NCBI GenBank assembly: GCA_045652835.1
Contig: JAZOLE010000110.1
Span: 1-38,411 of the forward strand
Reading direction: 5' to 3'
From: SVQP01 sp045652835
Lineage (GTDB): Bacteria > Bacillota > Clostridia > Oscillospirales > CAG-272
DNA: 38,411 nt
Made by a program: the position numbers and the translations under genes
The notes under the pieces: generated by a model
What the model saw: only the letters and a program-made list of their open reading frames with translations
Databases searched by the model: none
What the model was told of the DNA's origin: nothing
Shown: positions 15,616 to 22,899 of the stretch, in pieces
How positions within the stretch are numbered: the first letter of the stretch is position 1
How the letters are laid out: each line of letters opens with the position of its first letter

Positions 15616-16172
15616 ACGTTCCTCCAATTTTCATCCAAGTATTCTTTCAGCTTTTGTCTGGTTCTGGAAAGGATCTTGAGTACGTTTGCCTGCGATGTGC
15701 CAAAGCGCTTTGCAATGTCGGGCACGCTGTCGGTGTAAAAGTAACGGCGCACGAAAATATTGCGTTGCCGCTCGGGCTGGGCATAGAGAAATTTGTTGAG
15801 CAGCTCCACGAATGCCTGCTCACGCCACGCGTCGTCTGCGCTCAAGTCGGATGCCGTGATCTCGCTGATCTCGTCAAAGGCAATCGCCACCTCGCCGCAT
15901 CCGCGCTTTTCGCGGTGCTCGGTTCTGTATCGGTCAATGGCAAGGTTACGCGTGATCTTGCCTACGTAGGTCTTCAGCAAAGCCGGCTTTGCGGGCGGAA
16001 TCGAGTTCCAGGTGTGCAGCCAAGTGTCGTTGACGCACTCCTCGGCGTCCTGCAGGTTTTGCAGAATATTGAGTGCAATATGTATGCAATGGCTACTGTA
16101 TTTCGCCTCGGTTTCTGCAATTGCTCGTTCGTCGCGCGCGAGATACAGCGCAACGATCTGACTGTCTTGCAT
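15612..16172 (-). CDS. ECF-type RNA polymerase sigma factor (module 1)
   Basis: Alternative sigma factor of 186 aa with region 2 (about 8-85: ALNILQNLQDAEECVNDTWL, TYVGKITRNLAIDRYR) and region 4 (about 122-182: FVELLNKFLYAQPERQRNIF, DIAKRFGTSQANVLKILSRT). The region 4 helix-turn-helix should read a -35 element. It has no N- or C-terminal extension. ATG at 16172 follows GAAAGGAGGGG. The stop overlaps the start of the LRR gene (ATGA). It is about half identical to the sigma factor at 18759 without any gap, so the pair arose by duplication. A sigma-A promoter lies at 16238-16266; whether the protein also drives its own operon cannot be judged here. Confidence 0.95.
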   Translation of the reverse strand: MQDSQIVALYLARDERAIAETEAKYSSHCIHIALNILQNLQDAEECVNDTWLHTWNSIPPAKPALLKTYVGKITRNLAIDRYRTEHREKRGCGEVAIAFDEISEITASDLSADDAWREQAFVELLNKFLYAQPERQRNIFVRRYFYTDSVPDIAKRFGTSQANVLKILSRTRQKLKEYLDENWRNV

Positions 16173-16237
16173 GGCTTGCCCCTCCTTTCAAGTGTCCTTC
16201 ACTTATACACACGATATCCGCCGCCGTTTCTGACACC

Positions 16238-16266
16238 ATTTTAGCATATTTTTTGAAAATTTGCAA
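16238..16266 (-). promoter_or_regulatory. Sigma-A-like promoter of sigma/LRR module 1
   Basis: TTGCAA (plus 16261-16266), 17-bp spacer, TAAAAT (plus 16238-16243) on the minus strand. About 20 bp further upstream is the hairpin TTTGCG-TTCG-CGCAAA (16286-16301). The same promoter and hairpin precede module 2. Confidence 0.75.
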
Positions 16267-16498
16267 GAAAATCAAATATGCAACGTTTGCGTTCGCGCAA
16301 ATGATCGGTTTACAAAATAAGTTCTTTGTGCCTGTCGGGATCGTCGAGGGCGCCGACCCCTACCGGTTGATGGTTGGGTTTGTTACGGGCGGATATGGAA
16401 TCCGCCCCTACGGAAATCCCTCTTCGTAGGGGAGCATTCCATATGCTCCCGCGCCCACGCAAAGGCGGATATAAAATCCGCCCCTACGGGCAAAAAAC
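16238..16498. repeat. Promoter-containing direct repeat, copy 1 (includes repeat family 2)
   Basis: Its first ~215 bp are nearly identical to 19667-19880, with about three substitutions and the same order: promoter, TTTGCG/CGCAAA hairpin, GTTCTTTG, then a family 2 element (GGGCGCCGACCCCTACCGG and two palindromes closed by CCGCCCCTACGG). It occupies the gap between the module 1 sigma gene and the module 2 LRR terminator; no gene is seen. Confidence 0.88.
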
Positions 16499-16523
16499 CG
16501 CCCGCGGCGTGCGCCGCGGGCGG
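16492..16523 (-). terminator. Terminator of LRR gene, module 2
   Basis: CCGCCCGCGGCG paired with CGCCGCGGGCGG (16498-16523), then Ts on the minus strand (plus A run 16492-16497), 8 bp after the LRR stop codon. Confidence 0.88.
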
Positions 16524-16530
16524 GGAAGGT

Positions 16531-18762
16531 TTATTGAGAAGAATCCGTATCTGCGGAGTCCTTCAGGTACGTCACTTTTTCTATATTAGGGCATCCTGAT
16601 GACCAAAACACGTCTCTGGCTTCGCGGAATTGCTCTTGGGTTCCGTTAAACGTAACGTTTTTGAGTGCCTTACTGTCTTGGAAAGCGTATGCCTCCAGGG
16701 TGCTCAGCTCGGCTCCCAAATACACGCTTTCCAGGTTGTTACATTGCGCAAAAGCTCTTGTTTCAATTATTTTCAAACCCTCTGGAAGATGAATTTCCAC
16801 CAGACCGTGACAATGGGAAAACGCATTGGCACGTATTTTGGTAACGTTCTCATTTATGGGTAATTCGGTCAAAGATTGACACATGCCGAAAACGTATTCA
16901 TTGATCGTCGTGACTCCCTTGGGTAAATTGATGCTCTTCATATTCATACAACTCTCAAATGCGTATTCGCCAATACTGACAATGCTGTCGGGAAGCACCA
17001 TGCTGTCAATACTCAGGCATGAGTGAAAAGCATACGCACCAATTCCGGTCATACCGTCAGGCAGAGTAATATCGCTTAACGATTTACAGTTGGAAAATCC
17101 GTATTTTTTAATTCTGATCAAAGTGCTTGGCAGCGTGACGCGCTGCAGCGATGTGCAGCCTTCAAAGCAATTATTTGCAATCTCTGTAATGCCTTCGGGA
17201 ATCATAATGCTCTGCAGAGCAGTACAACCGCTGAAAGCATACGTGCCGATTGATTGCATTTGCGCAGGGAGGTTGACGGTAGTCAGCGCGGTGCAATCCA
17301 TAAAGGTGCGATTGCCGATTGTGGTGATGCTGTCGGGTACCGTGACCGAGACGATATCCGTAATACCGAAAAATGCAGAGTTGGCAATTGCAGTAACAGG
17401 AAGACCTTGGTGAGAGGAAGGAAGGGTGAGCGTGTCAGTATTCGTTCCCAGTAATTGCGTGAGTGTGTAGCCTTGTCCGTCCGCGTTGAGCTCAAAGGCA
17501 AATTCGGTGTCGGAATCACCGCTGACAACGTTGCCGAACGTGCCGTCTGTGCAATAAACGGTGTAGTCACCGGTGTTTAGATCCCAATCCTGCATTTTTT
17601 CGATCTTTTGCCATTGAGTGACTGTGCCTCCAAAGCGAATTTCACGCAGCGACGTGCAATTCTCAAACGCAAGACTTTCTATGATCGTAACCGTATCGGG
17701 AATATAGACTGTGTGCAAGGAGGGACAATTTGCGAAATTCTTAGAACGGATCATGGAAACGTTTTGAAGGGTCACGGTTTCCAGATCCAGGCAATTCTCA
17801 AAAATCTCGGTCGCACCCGTATACTCAACGACGAATTCCTTGATGTTTCTTCTGCCTGAAAATGCATGAGGAGAAATAGTGTAAGACATGATATCGGCGG
17901 CACTCAGATCGGCTGGGCTGATCGAGGTGCTTTGACAGGTTGCTGCAATCAAACGCCAACCGCGGTGGGTATCGTGATACAGCAGGCTGTGATTGACTAA
18001 TTTGAGCTGTTCGCTTTCGCCGGTAAGATAGATGTTATCCAAAGGACAGCCTCGGAAGGGGTTTTCTCCGGCATCATCTATGCTGGTGATCGTGGAGGGC
18101 AGATGGATGTCCGTCAGCGAGCTGCAGTTGGAAAAGGCAGCCGAACCGATCATTTTAACGCCTTCTCCCACGTATATCTCTGTGATCCAATCGCAATTCT
18201 TGAAAGCGGATTTTTCAATGCTGAATACCGGAAGATCTTTATAGGTGGAAGGAATGACGACTACGGAGTCGGTACAAGAGCCGATTCCCGTGACGCTGTA
18301 ACAAGCATTGTCGGGAAATGCAAGAAATTCGTATTGCAATCCCTCACTCTCGGGAGGAATTTTATCATCAGGCGCAGTTTCCGTTTCCGTGTCCGTTTCC
18401 GTGTCCGTTTCCGTTCCCGTCTCCTCTTCACCGTCGCCACCCGTCAGCGCATCAAACACAGAGCCCAGCGTGTTCTTGACGTTCTCGGGGAGCAGGGAAT
18501 TAAGGAAGTGGTTCTCGTCACTAAGCATTGCGTCCATGATGTGCACAAGCCCACCCTCGATCTCAGGGTGCGCGTTGCCGTAGGATATGACCACCGCCAC
18601 GGGCGAGGCGATCATGGTGATGACCAGTAGCATAGCCACGGCTGCGCATGCAAACGCGGCACGGAAGCGCGGCTTGCTAAAAAGCGGTACGGGGGCGTTG
18701 GCGCGCAGCAGCAGCTCCTCGTCAATATTGCCCATCATTTCGATCAGTCGAAGCTCTTTCAT
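16531..18762 (-). CDS. Single-pass membrane LRR protein coupled to an ECF sigma factor (module 2)
   Basis: Probable sensor and anti-sigma partner of the ECF factor at 18759; 743 aa. Cytoplasmic tail (1-33) with MGNIDEELLLRANAPVP, in register with the module 1 tail; membrane segment (33-60); a Thr/Glu/Asp repeat linker (TETDTETDTETE, encoded by an imperfect tandem repeat at about 18379-18422); then two BspA-type leucine-rich repeat arrays (about 150-385 and 430-735), divided by DYTVYCTDGTFGN. Repeat units such as ITTIGNRTFMDCTALTTVNL are clear. It ends soon after the last repeats and lacks the C-terminal domain of its paralogue. The ATG at 18762 overlaps the sigma stop as ATGA; longer frames run back through the sigma gene in another frame and are rejected. 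Confidence 0.88.
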   Translation of the reverse strand: MKELRLIEMMGNIDEELLLRANAPVPLFSKPRFRAAFACAAVAMLLVITMIASPVAVVISYGNAHPEIEGGLVHIMDAMLSDENHFLNSLLPENVKNTLGSVFDALTGGDGEEETGTETDTETDTETETAPDDKIPPESEGLQYEFLAFPDNACYSVTGIGSCTDSVVVIPSTYKDLPVFSIEKSAFKNCDWITEIYVGEGVKMIGSAAFSNCSSLTDIHLPSTITSIDDAGENPFRGCPLDNIYLTGESEQLKLVNHSLLYHDTHRGWRLIAATCQSTSISPADLSAADIMSYTISPHAFSGRRNIKEFVVEYTGATEIFENCLDLETVTLQNVSMIRSKNFANCPSLHTVYIPDTVTIIESLAFENCTSLREIRFGGTVTQWQKIEKMQDWDLNTGDYTVYCTDGTFGNVVSGDSDTEFAFELNADGQGYTLTQLLGTNTDTLTLPSSHQGLPVTAIANSAFFGITDIVSVTVPDSITTIGNRTFMDCTALTTVNLPAQMQSIGTYAFSGCTALQSIMIPEGITEIANNCFEGCTSLQRVTLPSTLIRIKKYGFSNCKSLSDITLPDGMTGIGAYAFHSCLSIDSMVLPDSIVSIGEYAFESCMNMKSINLPKGVTTINEYVFGMCQSLTELPINENVTKIRANAFSHCHGLVEIHLPEGLKIIETRAFAQCNNLESVYLGAELSTLEAYAFQDSKALKNVTFNGTQEQFREARDVFWSSGCPNIEKVTYLKDSADTDSSQ

Positions 18763-19319
18763 ATAGCATAGCCCTCCTTTTCCAAATACGCACGCAATTT
18801 CTGTCGCGTGCGGGAAAGGATCTTTTGCACGTTGGAAACGCTCAAGCCGTAACGCTTGGCGATCAGCGGAATGGGGTCGAGGTAGTAGTAGCGACGAATG
18901 AAAATATTGCAATCACGCTCGGGCAGCGACCACAGAAAACGGTTAAAGATTTCGGAAAATTCACGGTCTGCGATCTCGGTGGCAAGGTCCGAGTCTGCGG
19001 CAATCACGTCATGCATCTCGTCAAGTGCTAACACAATCTCACCTCCGCCGCGCTTGGCAGCATTTTGTCGGCGAAATCTGTCCAGCGAGATGTGGCGCGT
19101 AATGCCGCCTAAGTAAAGCTGCAGATGATCGGGCTTGGCAGGGGGAATCGAGTTCCAAGCGCGCAGCCACGTGTCGTTGACGCACTCCTCGGCATCCTGC
19201 ATGTTCTTTAAAATATTGAGTGCGATACTGTTGCAGTAGTATCCGTATTTGTTGGATGATTCTGTAATAGCCTGTTCGTTTCGGGCATAATACAGATCAA
19301 TAATGTCTTGATCTTGCAT
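18759..19319 (-). CDS. ECF-type RNA polymerase sigma factor (module 2)
   Basis: Alternative sigma factor of 186 aa, the same length as its module 1 paralogue. Region 2 (SIALNILKNMQDAEECVNDT, LGGITRHISLDRFRRQ) and region 4 (LPERDCNIFIRRYYY, IAKRYGLSVSNVQKILSRTR) are clear. The blocks DAEECVNDTW, WNSIPPAKP and KILSRTRQKL are the same in both factors, while the DNA-reading helix differs (GLSVSNVQ against GTSQANVL), so promoter choice may differ. ATG at 19319 follows AAAGGAG with a 9-nt gap; a TTG three codons upstream touches that site and is unlikely. The stop overlaps the LRR start (ATGA). Its leader is ~340 nt long because a MITE-like element lies between it and its promoter. Confidence 0.94.
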   Translation of the reverse strand: MQDQDIIDLYYARNEQAITESSNKYGYYCNSIALNILKNMQDAEECVNDTWLRAWNSIPPAKPDHLQLYLGGITRHISLDRFRRQNAAKRGGGEIVLALDEMHDVIAADSDLATEIADREFSEIFNRFLWSLPERDCNIFIRRYYYLDPIPLIAKRYGLSVSNVQKILSRTRQKLRAYLEKEGYAI

Positions 19320-19338
19320 ACAAAGCAACTCCTTTCGA

Positions 19339-19619
19339 TATAGCCGAAGAGAGCCGAGCTCACACGGTTTTGAGCGGCAAATATATGCACCTGCTGCAGA
19401 TAAAATGCTCGCAATATCTTATATTGCTTCACATTTTCTTTTTGCATCTGCGAAATATTTGCTCGCGCAAAACTGCGCAGCACCCTCCGGCGTTGTATTT
19501 TTTGATGGATTTTGTCAAAGCGAGTCGAAGCAAGATACGCATCTTGCAAGGCGAGATTTGGCGAAAGACGTGAAAAATACTCGCCGCAGGGCGTATGAGT
19601 TCGGCTCTCTTCGGCTATA
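19339..19619. repeat. 281-bp element with 24-bp terminal inverted repeats (MITE-like)
   Basis: The termini 19339-19362 and 19596-19619 are inverted copies with one mismatch (TATAGCCGAAGAGAGCCG at the outer end). A TA could be the target duplication. The inside has no credible gene and includes subterminal runs such as GAAAGACGTGAAAAATAC. It is inserted in the leader of sigma factor 2, between promoter and ribosome binding site. A short open frame across it is not called. Confidence 0.78.
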
Positions 19620-19666
19620 GGGGGCTCTACTCTATAGGTCGCAAAGCCCCTTGCTTTGCTGACAAT

Positions 19667-19695
19667 ATTTTAGCATAATTTTTGAAAATTTGCAA
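19667..19695 (-). promoter_or_regulatory. Sigma-A-like promoter of sigma/LRR module 2
   Basis: TTGCAA (plus 19690-19695), 17-bp spacer, TAAAAT (plus 19667-19672) on the minus strand, the same as in module 1 except for one spacer base. The TTTGCG/CGCAAA hairpin recurs at 19715-19730. Confidence 0.72.
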
Positions 19696-19923
19696 GAAAA
19701 TCAAATATGCAACGTTTGCGTTCGCGCAAATGATCGGTTTACAAAATAAGTTCTTTGCGCCTGTCGGGATCGTCGAGGGCGCCGACCCCTACCGGTTGAT
19801 GGTTGGGTTTGTTACGGGCGGATATGGAATCCGCCCCTACGGAAATCCCCCTTCGTAGGGGAGCATTCCATATGCTCCCGCCGCCTTTCGCATAGGTAGA
19901 TATGAAATCCGCCCCTACGGGCA
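19667..19923. repeat. Promoter-containing direct repeat, copy 2 (includes repeat family 2)
   Basis: Second copy of the block at 16238-16498, 3,429 bp away. The first ~215 bp match almost base for base; the last ~45 bp diverge before a shared end (AAATCCGCCCCTACGGGC). The interval 19620-19971 therefore holds only this block and the tyrS terminator. Confidence 0.88.
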
Positions 19924-19953
19924 AAAAAACGCCAACGGCTCATGCCGTTGGCG
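19923..19953 (-). terminator. Terminator of tyrS
   Basis: CGCCAACGGC-TCAT-GCCGTTGGCG (19930-19953) followed by seven Ts on the minus strand; Ts also follow on plus. Confidence 0.93.
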
Positions 19954-19971
19954 GATGTGTTTTTTTTGATT

Positions 19972-21204
19972 TTATTCAGCAATTACCTTTACAAAGGTCT
20001 TCTTGCCCTTGCGGAACAGCTTGCCCTCGGCAAGGTCTGCCTTGGTGTAAGCGGTCTTGAAATCGGTGATCTTTTCACCGTCTACGGTCACGCCGCCCTG
20101 CTGGATTGCGGTGCGCGCCTCGGACTTGGACTTGACAAGTCCTGCCTTGACCATGACAGAGCCGATGTCGATCTGGCCCTCAACCATGCCGCCTGTGAAG
20201 TCAGCGTCGGTCAGCTTTGCAACGGGAGCGTCAGCAGCGCCGCCTGCGGAGAACAGGGAACGTGCCTGCGCCTGTGCCTTTTCAGCCTCTTCCTCACCAT
20301 GTACCAGCTTGGTCAGCTCGTAAGCAAGAATTTCCTTGGCGGTGTTGAGCTGTGCGCCCTCCCAGCCGTCCATAGCGTCGATCTGCTCGATGGGCAGGAA
20401 GGTCAGCATACGGATGCACTTGAGTACGTCCGCGTCGTTTACGTTTCTCCAGTACTGGTAGAAGTCGTAGGGAGTGGTCTTTTTGGGGTCAAGCCATACA
20501 GCGCCCGATGCGGTCTTACCCATCTTCTTGCCCTCGGAGTTGAGCAGCAGGGTAATGGTCATTGCGTAAGCGTCCTTACCAAGCTTTCTGCGGATCAGCT
20601 CAGTACCGCCCAGCATGTTGGACCACTGGTCGTCGCCGCCGAACTGCATGTTGCAGCCAAAGTTCTTGTACAGGTGATAGAAGTCGTAGGACTGCATGAT
20701 CATGTAGTTGAACTCCAGGAAGGAAAGACCCTTTTCCATTCTCTGCTTGTAGCACTCTGCGCTGAGCATCTTGTTAACAGAGAAGCATGCGCCAACGTCG
20801 CGCAGTACCTCAACGTAATTGAGCTGCATCAGCCAATCCTTGTTGTTGACCAGGATCGCCTTGTCCTCGCCAAAATCGATAAAGCGGGACATCTGCTGCT
20901 TGAAGCACTCTACGTTGTGTGCAATGGTTTCCTCGGTCATCATCTGACGCATGTCGGTTCTGCCCGAGGGGTCACCGACCATAGCGGTGCCGCCGCCGAT
21001 CAGTACGACGGGCTTGTTACCTGCCATCTGCAGTCTCTTCATCAGGCACAGTGCCATGAAGTGACCAACGTGCAGGGAGTCTGCGGTGGGGTCAAAGCCG
21101 ATGTAGAAGGTCGCCTTACCTGCATTGTTCATATCTCTGATCTCTGCTTCGTCGGTGACCTGGGCGATCAGTCCCCTCGCTTGCAATTCTTCATAGATTT
21201 GCAT
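19972..21204 (-). CDS. tyrS: Tyrosyl-tRNA synthetase
   Basis: Class I synthetase that charges tRNA-Tyr; a cytoplasmic homodimer of 410 aa. The HIGH-type motif is HVGH (45-48, in DPTADSLHVGHFMAL); tyrosine-pocket residues lie in MQFGGDDQWSN (186-196); the KMSKS loop is KKMGKT (226-231). The C-terminal S4 RNA-binding domain begins near residue 345 (SKSEARTAIQQGGVTVDGEK). This is the TyrS form with HVGH and KMGKT. ATG at 21204 follows AAAGGAGAA. A Tyr-specific T-box controls it, and a strong terminator follows 19 bp after the stop. Confidence 0.98.
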   Translation of the reverse strand: MQIYEELQARGLIAQVTDEAEIRDMNNAGKATFYIGFDPTADSLHVGHFMALCLMKRLQMAGNKPVVLIGGGTAMVGDPSGRTDMRQMMTEETIAHNVECFKQQMSRFIDFGEDKAILVNNKDWLMQLNYVEVLRDVGACFSVNKMLSAECYKQRMEKGLSFLEFNYMIMQSYDFYHLYKNFGCNMQFGGDDQWSNMLGGTELIRRKLGKDAYAMTITLLLNSEGKKMGKTASGAVWLDPKKTTPYDFYQYWRNVNDADVLKCIRMLTFLPIEQIDAMDGWEGAQLNTAKEILAYELTKLVHGEEEAEKAQAQARSLFSAGGAADAPVAKLTDADFTGGMVEGQIDIGSVMVKAGLVKSKSEARTAIQQGGVTVDGEKITDFKTAYTKADLAEGKLFRKGKKTFVKVIAE

Positions 21205-21233
21205 AGTTTGTTTCTCCTTTGATGTGAAAATAT

Positions 21234-21289
21234 AAAATAAAAAGTCCCCGATGCCAAGTACGCTCTTGGAATCAAGGACGGGCGGGGAC
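21234..21289 (-). terminator. T-box terminator before tyrS
   Basis: GTCCCC (minus strand, plus 21284-21289) pairs with GGGGAC (plus 21244-21249); the segment between contains the nested hairpin CCAAGAGCGTACTTGG. A T-rich run follows on the minus strand. Confidence 0.85.
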
Positions 21290-21531
21290 GCCGCCGTGTT
21301 ACCACCTTGCTTCGCTTCTTTTTTGCAAAAGAAGCCTCTGTCGGCTGCCTACCGTGTGCACGGATACAGTCGATTCCGATAACGGGGAACGTCCGTTGCA
21401 GCCTACTGCGCGCGTGCGGTTCGGTGCAAAGCTCGGGGATGTATTTCGCCGCTGCCATTCTCGCCCCTCTCATCAACCGGGTACTTTCTGTGAGTCGCAT
21501 GCGGGTACTTGTTCCCGTCAAAGCCGATATA
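21234..21531 (-). promoter_or_regulatory. T-box riboswitch, Tyr-specific, upstream of tyrS
   Basis: Leader sensing uncharged tRNA-Tyr. On the minus strand it has the T-box sequence AAGGTGGTAACACGG (plus 21294-21308), stem I sequences such as GATGAGAGG and GGCAGCGGCGAAATACATCC with the specifier TAC (plus 21441-21443), and a terminator. It starts a few bases after the promoter at 21538. The interval 21205-21538 holds nothing else. Confidence 0.94.
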
Positions 21532-21537
21532 TGTGAC

Positions 21538-21566
21538 ATTATATATCAAAAAAAACGAAATGTCAA
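21538..21566 (-). promoter_or_regulatory. Sigma-A promoter of the tyrS T-box transcript
   Basis: TTGACA (plus 21561-21566), 17-bp spacer with a T8 run, TATAAT (plus 21538-21543) on the minus strand. Confidence 0.9.
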
Positions 21567-21601
21567 GTAGAAAAAGGGAAAAACTTTTTGGATTGCATAA
21601 A

Positions 21602-21639
21602 AAGAAAGAATTCCTTGCCGTAGCAAGGAATTCTTTCTT
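21602..21639 (-). terminator. Terminator of the lipoprotein gene
   Basis: A perfect 17-bp inverted repeat: AAGAAAGAATTCCTTGC, CGTA loop, GCAAGGAATTCTTTCTT, 12 bp after the stop codon. Confidence 0.88.
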
Positions 21640-21650
21640 ATGTGATTGCG

Positions 21651-22616
21651 TTATTGAATGGTCAATTCAATCTCAACAGCTTCACCGGTGGGGTTGGTGA
21701 TGGTCAGCTCAAAGCTGTCCCAACCTTCACCGGGGCCGGGGATGAACTGTACACGATCGTTGCCGTTGATGGTGTCAGCAGGCAGCGTGTAGTTGCCTGC
21801 AACAACGGTGCAGTTTGCAGAGTTTTTAATGGTCATGGTCTTGCCACCGTAGTTGGTGATCATGAACTTGTAAACGCCGTTTGTGTCAATGGTAACCTTA
21901 CCGTTAGTGCCGTTGAATTCAACAACCTCGATAGGCTGTACGGGGTCAACCTGTGCAATGTTCAGGGTGATTTCCTTGATCAGCTCCTCGTTGCCTGCGG
22001 TATCCTTAGCGTAAACGCGGAGGGTATGCGTGCCTGCGCCCAAGCCTTCCAGAGGAATGTCGAACTGGAATCTGCATGCGCTGAGCGCACCGGGGCAGTT
22101 ATTCTTGATGTGATCCTGCACGCCTACCTCTGCGGTAAAGGTGAAGCTTGCATCATATACGATCTCGCCACCGTTGAAGGAATAGCCAACGGTGCCCTCG
22201 GTCTCGGTGAAGTATGCGATCCAACCGTAGAGGGAGAGAGCGGTATCGTTGGTGTCAATGTTTGCAACGCCGTTCCAGGTGTTGTATTCACCGCCGTTGT
22301 TTACAATGGGCTTGCCTACAACGGGATGTACGGTGGACAGGGAATCCCAGGACATAGCTGCGATGACCTTTACGGGATCGGGAGTAGGCTCGGTGGACTG
22401 CTCCTCGGTAGAGGTTTCAGCATCGGGCTCGGTGGTCTGTTCCTCGGTGGAGGTTTCAGCGTCGGGCTCGGTAGTCACTTCCTCGGTAGTGGTTTCAGCG
22501 GGCGCATTGGTGCCTGCTTCGGTGCTCTGCTCAGGGTTGTCGGGAGTGGTCTCGCAAGCAACCAAAGCAACCGAGAATACCATGCAAAGAGCCAGTAAAA
22601 TCAGTAACTTTTTCAT
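21651..22616 (-). CDS. Surface lipoprotein with Thr/Glu repeat linker, unknown function
   Basis: Unrecognised 321-aa lipoprotein. The signal peptide MKKLLILLALCMVFSVALVAC ends in a clear lipobox (ALVAC). Residues about 22-82 are a Thr/Glu/Pro-rich stalk with a tandem unit TTEPDAETSTEEQ repeated twice plus a partial third copy. The remainder looks like beta-rich domains: one around 85-225 with SWDSLSTVHPVVGKPIVNNG and GTHTLRVYAKDTAGNEELIK (Ig/Big-like style), and a C-terminal one with GKVTIDTNGVYKFMITNYGG and WDSFELTITNPTGEAVEIEL. A cell-surface role is inferred. ATG at 22616 follows GAAAGGAAA. It has its own promoter and is divergent from the membrane-anchored XRE regulator. Confidence 0.88.
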   Translation of the reverse strand: MKKLLILLALCMVFSVALVACETTPDNPEQSTEAGTNAPAETTTEEVTTEPDAETSTEEQTTEPDAETSTEEQSTEPTPDPVKVIAAMSWDSLSTVHPVVGKPIVNNGGEYNTWNGVANIDTNDTALSLYGWIAYFTETEGTVGYSFNGGEIVYDASFTFTAEVGVQDHIKNNCPGALSACRFQFDIPLEGLGAGTHTLRVYAKDTAGNEELIKEITLNIAQVDPVQPIEVVEFNGTNGKVTIDTNGVYKFMITNYGGKTMTIKNSANCTVVAGNYTLPADTINGNDRVQFIPGPGEGWDSFELTITNPTGEAVEIELTIQ

Positions 22617-22672
22617 TTGGTTTGTTTCCTTTCAAGAAGTTTTTTGATCCCATGCGGGAACAAGATAAAGAC

Positions 22673-22701
22673 ATTATATCACAATTGCACGAAAAATGCA
22701 A
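22673..22701 (-). promoter_or_regulatory. Sigma-A promoter of the lipoprotein gene
   Basis: TTGCAT (plus 22696-22701), 17-bp spacer, TATAAT (plus 22673-22678) on the minus strand. The -10 region TTGTGATATAATG closely matches that of the pheS leader. Confidence 0.85.
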
Positions 22702-22839
22702 GAGGAAATGTAAATGTTGTGATTTGTACGATTGTAGGGCTACCCCTAAAATAGTGCTTACAAAAATTTTTCATCTTTTTTTGAAAAACGTGAACTTTTC
22801 CATCAAAAAATGCGTCTATATAGATGAAGGTTCTTTTTC

Positions 22840-22868
22840 TTGACACAAAACGCGCAACATGATACAAT
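22840..22868 (+). promoter_or_regulatory. Sigma-A promoter of the XRE membrane regulator
   Basis: TTGACA (22840-22845), 17-bp spacer, TACAAT (22863-22868). The palindrome TCTATATAGA (22815-22824) lies 15 bp upstream of the -35. Confidence 0.85.
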
Positions 22869-22899
22869 GGAATTGCAAAGATAAAAGGGAGGAAGCATC

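Noticed and set aside
18379..18422. Tandem GTTTCCGT-type repeat
   Set aside because: Not a CRISPR or regulatory array; it encodes the Thr/Glu/Asp linker of LRR protein 2 in frame.
13813..18762. Interpreting the LRR proteins as simple BspA-type surface adhesins
   Set aside because: The conserved cytoplasmic tail, single membrane pass and ATGA overlap with ECF genes fit a regulatory partner better; adhesion cannot be excluded.
19405..19620. Short open frames inside the 281-bp element in the sigma 2 leader
   Set aside because: They cover the inverted-repeat element and end in its terminal repeat; no start signal.
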